From Candidula unifasciata (taxonomy: Eukaryota > Mollusca > Gastropoda > Stylommatophora > Geomitridae), in NCBI GenBank assembly GCA_905116865.2, contig CAJHNH020006669.1:122501-186500 (forward strand): a stretch of DNA of 64,000 nucleotides. Direction: 5' to 3'. The notes below the pieces were generated by a model that saw only the letters and a list, made by a program, of their open reading frames with translations, had not been told where the DNA came from and made no database searches. This document shows, one piece after another, positions 55,995-64,000 of this stretch. Every line of letters starts with the position of its first letter. Position 1 is the first letter of the stretch. Both the position numbers and the translations under genes were made by a program.

Positions 55995-56065
55995 AGTAGC
56001 TGACCGAGTGGTTATCCCTCTAGCCTGTCATGCAGAAGACCCGGGTTCGATCCTGGTAATGAATG
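55995..56065 (+). mobile_element. tRNA-like SINE head or tRNA pseudogene
   Basis: A-box 'tagctgaccgagtggtta' and B-box 'cgggttcgatcc' (56,042-56,053) with appropriate spacing, but no closing acceptor stem is obvious. Confidence 0.55.
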
Positions 56066-56069
56066 CCCA

Positions 56070-57120
56070 GTTATGCGTGGGGACAAAACTAAACGTCTTA
56101 ACCTGCACATTTCATAGTGACTGTACCAGCAGATGCATACATTTGATCAATATACAATGAACGCAACGGCAAAAACGGAGATTGATGACGCTGCTGATGG
56201 TGATGATACAATAAACATACCAAAAACGTAACAGCAAAAACATAATAATGTGTATTTTAACAATAAACAGAAAATACTTTATAACACCTTCGTATTATCA
56301 TCTCTGAGACGTGGGGCGCTGACATCACCCTCTTGTTCTTTTGTTCGCTTGAAATAAATTATCTATATCTGCAATGTTGTCTCTAGTAAGAACTTCACTG
56401 TCTTTTGTAATTCACTCAGCGACCCGTACAGTTTGACTTGCACCACTGTTTCTCTTGGCCAAAAGTTTTGCCTTGTTATTTTGTATTTAGGACAGCCGTG
56501 GAGGACGTGATCATGGCTGATTCGCCGATTTCGAACTACAATTATTGGCGTGCAGAGGGCGGATTCAACCTTTCGGCACTCATTTGGAAAAGTCTAAACG
56601 TATTTGTGATTGTGCGCAACCCCCCCCCCCCCCTCTCAACCTCCTCTCCTCCCCCCCCCTCCCCCATATTTGTTTCAGTTTAAAATGTGGTTAATAGTTT
56701 TAGATCGTGCTAAGTAGTTGAACCGCTTCTTTGTCTGCTTTCACCTCAAAGAATTATTTCGGTATCTTGTGTTGTGGTTAACAGCTAGCCCTGGATAGCT
56801 ACTTTTCGGTCTAACACACCTGATTTCAGCGAATTCCTAATTAGTGCCTAATTAATTCGTCTTAATTAGTATGTTCGACATGCTTATTTAGAAGTGGATC
56901 AATTAGTTTTTTCTTTTTAAGAAAATTGATCCAAAAAATCACATCTGGGATCTCGACTGCAGTCAAACCTTCTACTAAATATTTGCAGTTTAAAAACAAA
57001 AGTTCAAGGAATAGAAACAATAACTTTAATAAAAATAAAAATGAATTTTATGAAAACTGTACTCTAAATTACGCTGCGATTTAAAAAAAAAAATTTTTTT
57101 AATATATCTTTTTAATTTAT
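56070..57120. other. Unassigned stretch
   Basis: Poly-C runs at 56,620-56,665. No gene recognised; the 81-codon frame at 56,438 reads through the C-run and has no domain. Confidence 0.35.
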
Positions 57121-57121
57121 T

Positions 57122-57303
57122 TTCGGGTCGACCGAGCCTAAAATGGGTACCAGGATGTAAGTCCTGGGGACGTAAATTCGACAGGCGTAGTGCTGACTAT
57201 ATTACCCACCTAGTGCCGATTGGACTGAAAAAATATGGGTGCTTTTCCCATATACCTGATGCGCCCAAGGCGTGAAAAGGGATCTTTCTTTTTTTTTTTT
57301 TTT
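57122..57303 (+). mobile_element. 5'-truncated SINE, shared-body superfamily (copy 7)
   Basis: Starts in the body ('gggtcgaccgagcctaaaat') and keeps 'gggtaccaggatg', 'gtagtgctgactatattacc', 'gtgccgattgga' and the 3' end 'ggcgtgaaaagggatctttc' with a T-rich tail. It is closest to the copy at 45,349. Confidence 0.85.
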
Positions 57304-58656
57304 ATTATCTTTCATTTTACTTCGAGGTAACGCTGTCTGTGAGATCTAATATGTATGATCGTTTGACACGTTCACGAGGGCACTTCCATGTTAGCTACAT
57401 AGTCTCTGTGTTTATATGTGTCTTCTATGCGAGTTAATAGAGGCAACCCACCTGATGGTCTGATCTGAGCAAACTAAACCGAACGCAAAGAAGAAGAAGA
57501 TATGTGTCTTCTGTTTATCTAAAACCTAGACCACTGGTTACTTTGCAAAAGTTTTATACCTCCCATTTTAACTGTGCTTTATGGCTATGCTGTTGAAAGG
57601 GTTCCTGTGATTTGTAACTGTTAGATTCTCGTCCTTAAGATGGTAATCCTGCAAAATGCAGATCTGGATTGGTAAAGCTAGAAAACGAAATGCGAAGGAA
57701 CCTTTTCTGACGCCATGAGGCTGTCACGAGACGATCTCAGTGATTCCAGAAGTTAGTACTTGTAATAAGTTCTTCTGGTTCTAAAGAGACAGAATTATAT
57801 TTACTCTGCGCTTTATCCTAATATTGCTTTAAACCGCACGGATTTAAATTGTTTCCAGTCCTTAGTCCAGACAAAGCGACTCAGTCTTGGGTAATGTTAC
57901 ACAATTACACCGGGGCTAGAGAATTCCCTTTCACATGCCCATGTCATAAATGTTATCTCCTGACCAGACTGCTTTGAACAGACTTTTGATGAGACTAGGG
58001 GTGTAGGTTTGATTCTCACGCCAGTGTCATAATGTTATCTCCTAACACAGCCTGAGTGGGGCCCTTTTGAACAGGGGAATTGAGCGGACTGTAGACATTG
58101 AGGCGAGGAGAAGTTTAAAGTTTAACACGTCAGTGTAATTCGGGGTAAACTAGATTGGGGCACTTAAGAATGTTTGCTCTAGGGATGTCATGTCAGTCCA
58201 TAATTGACTGACAGGCCACTTGTTAGCTAATGTGATTTGATAGGTACTTCGGAGGAGGAGCTTAAGCCATCATCTTGAGGGTTGGGTAAAAACTAAGGAA
58301 AGGGAGGAGTTTAATTTGGACAATAGATTAATACTTATACTGCGAGCCTGTGGAATTCCCGTCATTAATCGCAGCCTGCCGGCAAACAAACAGGTCGACG
58401 TAAAGGTATATTTTACTGTCGTACTCTGGTTTGGCGATTAATGGGAAGTTCCCAGGTGAGAGAAAATATTAATTTTAATCTTGTATACTTAGGTTAGGGA
58501 GTTAAGCTTAGTCTATACTACCTTTTCCTAATTTGTCTGCACATTCTGCTTGAAATAGTTCTGTGAGTATTCAGTATCTCAAGTTAAGGAACTGCTAAAC
58601 TATTCCTATTTCCTGTATGTTTGTGTCACATGTTTTTCATTGTATGTTTTCATGTG

Positions 58657-58663
58657 TATAAAA
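58657..58663 (+). promoter_or_regulatory. LTR TATA box
   Basis: TATAAAA within the LTR, repeated at 63,571-63,577. It is the best core-promoter candidate and would place the RNA start about 30 bp downstream. Confidence 0.55.
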
Positions 58664-59570
58664 TAAGATGTGAACAATGACATTTGCTATAATGAAATGT
58701 AATTATATTGTTTTCACGATCAGCCAAAATATGAGTTGGGACTGTGGGAAATGATGCCCAAATATGTGCAGGGATGCTGCTACGTTTTGTGTGCCCACCA
58801 TGTGCTCACTTAATGTGTTCACCTAAACAGGGGATTTATAACCCCAGGGGGAGAATGATGGGTGTACAGTATTTACTGTCACTGAAAGATAATATTCAGG
58901 ACAGCGTGCACATATATAATGTTTGAGTTTTCAGCACATAACCTGCTCCACGTGGTCATGTAATATCTATGTCAGCCAACTCGAAGTCTGAGTGAAGACG
59001 GACAACAGACTTAGAAAGTCAACTATCATGACATAGCATTTGAGGGAAGGCAGGATATGTGACGCCCATGTAAGACAAAAGACCTTCAGACTAGACTGGA
59101 GAGGATGTGGAATATGAGGAGGAGTGATGGGCTATATCTTATTACTATATCCTATTATTATATGTTGTATTAATTGATACATGTATTCTTAGTGTAAGTC
59201 AAGATACTACACGTATGTGTTTTGTTTCCATGATTACAGCGCCCATGTGACGATCAGTCCATGAAGTAGCCTACATTGTGTTAGACTCGGCCAGCTGGGA
59301 ACGAGGTGGAGAACGAGGTGGGGGCGAGGAGGAGAAACAAGCAGGGAAGAAGCTGGAAGAGGAGGAAGAGCTTGACAGTGCTCACGGCTGTCAGAGGTTC
59401 TATGAAAGTTATGTTCATAAATTGTTCATACTTTATCACCTTCATCACACCACTCTAATCCCAGGTGCTGTTCTCTCGCGCTGAAACAACCCATTACTAT
59501 CATAACTTTAGCTAGTCACTGTTTGTGTAAACACAACAAACTGGGTATGTCAATTAACTGATTGTTAGAA

Positions 59571-59576
59571 AATAAA
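59571..59576 (+). terminator. LTR poly(A) signal
   Basis: AATAAA lying 90 bp before the LTR end, suiting an R-U5 boundary. With the TATA box at 58,657, the R region would be unusually long (about 0.9 kb). Confidence 0.6.
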
Positions 59577-59667
59577 GCTGTATGTCAAGTTTTATACTAC
59601 ATCGTTTGTTAAATTCCAAGTGTATTCAATCTTACCTGTTTTCTAAACTGATAGATAGAAGTACATT

Positions 59668-59686
59668 TGGTGGGGGCTCAAATAAT
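59668..59686 (+). promoter_or_regulatory. Primer-binding-site candidate
   Basis: tggtgggggctcaaataat starts two bases after the LTR end. It begins with TGG as expected for pairing with a tRNA 3' CCA end. The tRNA was not identified. Confidence 0.55.
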
Positions 59687-59689
59687 ATG

Positions 59690-60550
59690 ATAATAATTCT
59701 TTAATTATTAATAATAACACCGGGAGAAGGTAGATGACGAAGGAATCACTTGCCCTGTCTAATTATTCATTAAGTATGATAGACATCTAAAATTCCTTGC
59801 CTTCTCTTGTGGGTACCAAGTTCAGCTAATGTTAATATACTTAACGAGCCAATATGGCTGTTTTCTTGGATATCCAGGACTTTGTCTGAGAGCAACATAG
59901 CTCAGATTTTAGTTCGGTGTATCTAGTGGAGAGAATGTGTTGAAAGGAAGATCCCTACTCAACAACATAAACATTTAAACCACGCGTCACGTCACACTGG
60001 CGAGCTCGCCGAGATTGGGACGGGGCTAATTACTCCTAGACTAATGAAAGTAAATTTTTAAAATTTAACTTTAACTCTTCTGCCAGTATAGTCTAAATTA
60101 AAATTAGTAATTTATACATGGGGAGAGAGTACAGAGTAATAAGTAACTTTTTACTAAAATCAATAAATGGATAGTATCATGTCTTATCATTGATCACTTC
60201 ATAACCATTGATTATTGCTTATTTAGTAAATTTTAATGTTGATGATTATTATATTTGCTTGCATGTTTCATCATTTGATATAGATTGTAGAGCATTATAT
60301 GTTGACATCATATCATTGATACTTATGCTTAGTGACTGAATGTAAAATCACATCATATCATTTACCGGTGTATCCTCTGTGCTGCTATACTATTCTGAAA
60401 GCTGTCAGTCTGGTAGGCCACTTTGATTTATTTACATCTTTGTGCGGCTGTCATAGGCTACTCTCTTGCCCAGTTTACCTTGCTCTGATATATTCTTTTA
60501 ATCTGGACTCGGGGTAGTATTTTATTTATCTCTAGATAGATCTAATAAGA
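59690..60550 (+). other. Leader between primer site and ORF
   Basis: About 860 bp, AT-rich, no ORF of note. It probably holds packaging and translation-control sequence, but nothing specific is visible. Confidence 0.4.
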
Positions 60551-60554
60551 TAGA

Positions 60555-62573
60555 ATGGACTTACGCACCGAGTTCCAAAAAGATGTAAGGAAGATCGGGA
60601 TAGCAGAGGGTAGAGTGGGAGCGCAGTTAGAATCATATGTTAAAGGCCATATGGATACTTTCGATTACATGAGTGCCCGTAATGCTGCAGAGAAGAAGCG
60701 AAAGTTGGAGAAAGAAGAATATGACTCGATGCTTGCCCGTCATGCAGCAGAGAGGCTAGAAGAAGAGAGAATGCGGCAACTTGAAGAAGAAGAATATGCT
60801 AGACAGTTGCGACTCGAAGAGGAGGCAGCTGTTGAAAGAACGAGGCGTTTTCAAGAAAAGCTGCGTAACTATAAACCACTTAGGCAGACGAATAGAGAAC
60901 TGCAGTTAGACACAGTGAACGGTGAGAACACTATTAGGGTAGTTGAGGGAACTGACAACTCCCATACTGACACTCTGGTAGAAAGGTCTGGGACTCACTC
61001 TCTCAATGGAGAGGTGTGTATTATATTGCCAAACGGTACTTCATCAAGGGATGAAGTAATAGACCACCCAAGACCTTGCCTCACCCCTCTTATTCCTAAT
61101 AGGGACAGAGCTGACATTAAGAAGAACTTTTCTGTAGGGATGACCGGATCTACATTGCTGGCCCCATTTACTTCCATTCTTAAGCCTAAAAGGAAAAGAT
61201 GGAATAGGAAGCAGAAATCTTCTAAAGGGACCGGATCTACATTGCTGGAACCCCTTACTCCCATTATCTCAGATGAGATATATGAGAGCACACCCCGCAG
61301 TAATCACAAGCGTGATAACCGTTCTAACCGTCGACATACTGGTTCGACTGGCACACCAGCCATTAATGAGGACGAGGGTAAAGACTTACCCAACTCCCAT
61401 AAACCCTTTGGTCCTTCCAAACAAGAAGAAGAAGTAAAGCAGACTAATGTAGGGAATAACACTAAACCTGTTTCCCCTATTTCCCTTGATGCGATTGCAT
61501 ACAACATAGAAATAGTTAGTTCTGACTTTTCGCCCAAAGTAGTTGACTGTTATGGCCGCGACAAATCCCCTTATTTGCCTCCACTAGACTTGGTATGTGA
61601 AAGCCAGACCAGGGCGGAGATAACAGATAAGGAGGATAGTTCTCTTAAGTTCTTGACGACCTTAGAGACAGTGAGTAAACAGGACATTGCTGCAAGTCCT
61701 GTGCACTCTGATACTGGACAGACAGAAATGTTTGCCATTAATGAAGAAGAAGGTACTTTTTGTGTGCAGGGAGACAAATTGTCTCTATCCTGTACAGCTG
61801 GGGCGACAGGGATACTTCTGATAAAGGACCCTGAAGCGGAACAAGCCATTAGTAGTAGGGAACCCCAACATTCTGGTCTTGTATTACTCTTCGCTTCGAA
61901 GGAAGTGACAGGGGTATCTCAGCTGATAGTGGAAACTTCATTGCGAAGAAATGCCACTTTACTGTCTGCAGGAAACCCTGAGTTTCCTAATGATTTGACT
62001 GTACCCCCTGACTTGATTTCGTGCTCTGATTCTGGACTGATCTTAATGAAAGAGAATTCCACCCGGACAATTTGTAAAACAGATAGGATGCACCTAGGAG
62101 GAAACAAGTGGACACTCCTTCAAGAAATCGGCAGTGGTCAGTTGCACTCACGGCATGCTGTCATGATGAGTGACTATATCCCTCAATTTGAGAGGAGATT
62201 AGTGACAGTTTTTTTCAGGATCTGTAGATGTAGGAAAAGAAAATCCTACCTGACTACAACTCATCCTTTTCGGAGAGCACTTCAGGCCCTCCCTATGCTA
62301 ATAGGGCGTGGCGAAGTAAGGAAATGGACAGGGATTGTCAGTCAACGATGTCGAGGAATCCCATTGTTGAAGCGGAGATCATTTTTTATCCTGCGGGAGA
62401 AGAAACCTCCAGATAAATGGATATTGCTGAGCGGCTGCTCAGAATACCCGCATGATTCTAGGACTAAGGACTTAGCCTGGAATGAGGGACAACTGGTGAC
62501 TGTACATCGATGCAGGACATCACGATTCCACAAGGAATACTGGAACAATACTGGAGATGACAGGTTGTACTAA
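60555..62573 (+). CDS. 672-residue protein of unknown function in a young LTR element
   Basis: ATG at 60,555, uninterrupted to the stop at 62,573. Residues 1-40 ('VRKIGIAEGRVGAQLESYVK') recall the leader of gypsy-type Gag proteins, such as the one at 16,316. About 41-105 form a strong Glu/Arg-rich coiled coil with two 'ARxAAE' repeats. About 120-450 are polar and low in predicted order, with basic clusters and an in-frame repeat of TGSTLL.P.T (about residues 197 and 226, DNA offset 87 bp). The C-terminal 170 residues are Arg/Lys/Trp/Cys-rich ('FRICRCRKRKSY', 'RKWTGIVSQRCRG', 'FHKEYWNNTGDD'), suggesting nucleic-acid binding. No enzymatic motif is visible. A Gag-like particle or packaging protein is my best guess; I do not recognise the family. 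Confidence 0.8.
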   Translation: MDLRTEFQKDVRKIGIAEGRVGAQLESYVKGHMDTFDYMSARNAAEKKRKLEKEEYDSMLARHAAERLEEERMRQLEEEEYARQLRLEEEAAVERTRRFQEKLRNYKPLRQTNRELQLDTVNGENTIRVVEGTDNSHTDTLVERSGTHSLNGEVCIILPNGTSSRDEVIDHPRPCLTPLIPNRDRADIKKNFSVGMTGSTLLAPFTSILKPKRKRWNRKQKSSKGTGSTLLEPLTPIISDEIYESTPRSNHKRDNRSNRRHTGSTGTPAINEDEGKDLPNSHKPFGPSKQEEEVKQTNVGNNTKPVSPISLDAIAYNIEIVSSDFSPKVVDCYGRDKSPYLPPLDLVCESQTRAEITDKEDSSLKFLTTLETVSKQDIAASPVHSDTGQTEMFAINEEEGTFCVQGDKLSLSCTAGATGILLIKDPEAEQAISSREPQHSGLVLLFASKEVTGVSQLIVETSLRRNATLLSAGNPEFPNDLTVPPDLISCSDSGLILMKENSTRTICKTDRMHLGGNKWTLLQEIGSGQLHSRHAVMMSDYIPQFERRLVTVFFRICRCRKRKSYLTTTHPFRRALQALPMLIGRGEVRKWTGIVSQRCRGIPLLKRRSFFILREKKPPDKWILLSGCSEYPHDSRTKDLAWNEGQLVTVHRCRTSRFHKEYWNNTGDDRLY

Positions 62574-62640
62574 CATTCTTGGGGATCACTGAGTATCGTA
62601 AAATTGGTCTTAGTGGCTGCGACCAACTTAACGGAGGGCC

Positions 62641-64000
62641 TGTCACGAGACGATCTCAGTGATTCCAGAAGTTAGTACTTGTAATAAGTTCTTCTGGTTC
62701 TAAAGAGACAGAATTATATTTACTCTGCGCTTTATCCTAATATTGCTTTAAACCGCACGGATTTAAATTGTTTCCAGTCCTTAGTCCAGACAAAGCGACT
62801 CAGTCTTGGGTAATGTTACACAATTACACCGGGGCTAGAGAATTCCCTTTCACATGCCCATGTCATAAATGTTATCTCCTGACCAGACTGCTTTGAACAG
62901 ACTTTTGATGAGACTAGGGGTGTAGGTTTGATTCTCACGCCAGTGTCATAATGTTATCTCCTAACACAGCCTGAGTGGGGCCCTTTTGAACAGGGGAATT
63001 GAGCGGACTGTAGACATTGAGGCGAGGAGAAGTTTAAAGTTTAACACGTCAGTGTAATTCGGGGTAAACTAGATTGGGGCACTTAAGAATGTTTGCTCTA
63101 GGGATGTCAGTCCATAATTGACTGACAGGCCACTTGTTAGCTAATGTGATTTGATAGGTACTTCGGAGGAGGAGCTTAAGCCATCATCTTGAGGGTTGGG
63201 TAAAAACTAAGGAAAGGGAGGAGTTTAATTTGGACAATAGATTAATACTTATACTGCGAGCCTGTGGAATTCCCGTCATTAATCGCAGCCTGCCGGCAAA
63301 CAAACAGGTCGACGTAAAGGTATATTTTACTGTCGTACTCTGGTTTGGCGATAAATGGGAAGTTCCCAGGTGAGAGAAAATATTAATTTTAATCTTGTAT
63401 ACTTAGGTTAGGGAGTTAAGCTTAGTCTATACTACCTTTTCCTAATTTGTCTGCACATTCTGCTTGAAATAGTTCTGTGAGTATTCAGTATCTCAAGTTA
63501 AGGAACTGCTAAACTATTCCTATTTCCTGTATGTTTGTGTCACATGTTTTTCATTGTATGTTTTCATGTGTATAAAATAAGATGTGAACAATGACATTTG
63601 CTATAATGAAATGTAATTATATTGTTTTCACGATCAGCCAAAATATGAGTTGGGACTGTGGGAAATGATGCCCAAATATGTGCAGGGATGATGCTACGTT
63701 TTGTGTGCCCACCATGTGCTCACTTAATGTGTTCACCTAAACAGGGGATTTATAACCCCAGGGGGAGAATGATGGGTGTACAGTATTTACTGTCACTGAA
63801 AGATAATATTCAGGACAGCGTGCACATATATAATGTTTGAGTTTTCAGCACATAACCTGCTCCACGTGGTCATGTAATATCTATGTCAGCCAACTCGAAG
63901 TCTGAGTGAAGACGGACAACAGACTTAGAAAGTCAACTATCATGACATAGCATTTGAGGGAAGGCAGGGATATGTGACGCCCATGTAAGACAAAAGACCT
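62641..64000 (+). repeat. 3' LTR, cut by the window end
   Basis: Matches 57,722-59,085. Differences by eye: a missing ATGTC duplication near 63,106, T/A near 63,352, C/A near 63,690 and one extra G near 63,968. Confidence 0.92.

Larger units (their letters stand above)
57722..59665 (+). repeat. 5' LTR (about 1.94 kb)
   Basis: Begins tgtcacgagacgatctcag and ends agaagtaca. Repeated from 62,641. It contains an internal imperfect duplication ('tgtcataa.tgttatctcct' at about 57,944 and 58,027), a TATA box and a poly(A) signal. The right end is placed by the primer-site-like sequence that follows, because the 3' LTR end lies outside the window. Confidence 0.88.
57722..64000 (+). mobile_element. 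Young non-autonomous LTR retrotransposon with one novel ORF
   Basis: 5' LTR 57,722-59,665, primer site at 59,668, leader, a 672-codon ORF at 60,555-62,573, a purine-rich stretch at 62,629-62,638, and a 3' LTR from 62,641 that runs off the window (predicted end near 64,580). The internal region is only about 2.97 kb and has no capsid, CCHC knuckle, protease, RT, RNase H or integrase. Comparing 1.36 kb of the LTRs by eye shows two substitutions, a 5-bp and a 1-bp indel, so insertion is recent. It must use enzymes from another element, but carries an ORF free of stops. The 5-bp sequence left of the element is gaggc; its right partner is outside the window. Confidence 0.88.

Noticed and set aside
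55995..56065. Functional tRNA gene
   Set aside because: A and B boxes fit, but I cannot form an acceptor stem or a clean anticodon arm.
58744..58926. 60-codon ORF in the LTR, repeated at 63,658-63,840
   Set aside because: Its presence in both LTRs simply follows from LTR identity; no domain, and the differing base changes the protein.
59278..59484. Glu/Gly-rich 68-codon ORF in the LTR
   Set aside because: Low-complexity, starts in the probable R region, no conservation evidence.

Overview
This is repeat-dense, intron-rich animal nuclear DNA, most likely from a mollusc and probably a gastropod. It has no bacterial gene layout. The only good host-gene candidate is a set of spliced exons encoding a von Willebrand A (VWA) domain followed by chitin-binding type-2 (CBM14) domains. 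Secreted molluscan shell-matrix proteins of the Pif/BMSP type have this architecture. The taxon call is inference. Most of the remaining sequence is transposable elements, SINEs and tandem repeats.

Layout. 1-7.4 kb: old LINE copies, two tRNA-headed SINEs and microsatellites. 7,476-7,690: first VWA exon, directly behind a pyrimidine-rich minisatellite. 9.5-18.4 kb: a SINE, a 5S rRNA-derived segment, and a Helitron (10,096-18,224) that carries a nested Ty3/gypsy-like LTR element (10,768-17,882), then a U6 snRNA copy. 19,650-19,995: second VWA exon. 21,877-22,115: first CBM14 exon. 22.2-28 kb: a nearly complete CR1/L2-like LINE with a coiled-coil/SGNH-esterase ORF1 and an endonuclease/reverse-transcriptase ORF2. 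30.7-32.2 kb: a SINE and a 28-bp minisatellite with an 11-unit higher-order repeat. 32,800-33,062: second CBM14 exon. 33.6-38.3 kb: a dispersed repeat split by two head-to-head LINE remnants between 19-bp direct repeats. 38.7-57.3 kb: tRNA-like repeats, a second Helitron-type terminus, a hAT-like pseudogene, many 5'-truncated LINE tails, at least five SINE copies, and a solo LTR (50,923-52,994) with a 5-bp target duplication inside a LINE.

57,722 to the window end: a very young LTR retrotransposon. Its LTRs are about 1.94 kb, and the shared 1.36 kb differs by only two substitutions and two small indels. Between them lies one uninterrupted 672-codon ORF with no capsid, protease, reverse transcriptase, RNase H or integrase signature. 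It looks like a recently mobile, non-autonomous LTR element carrying its own unrecognised protein, and it is the best candidate here for something undescribed.

The VWA exons join in phase (phase 0 across the 12-kb intron, phase 1 into the CBM14 exon), which supports one host gene on the plus strand. The gene's 5' end is not recognised in the window. Intron size is due to transposon insertion. The transposons are mostly dead; the 57.7-kb element and the CR1-like LINE are the least damaged.
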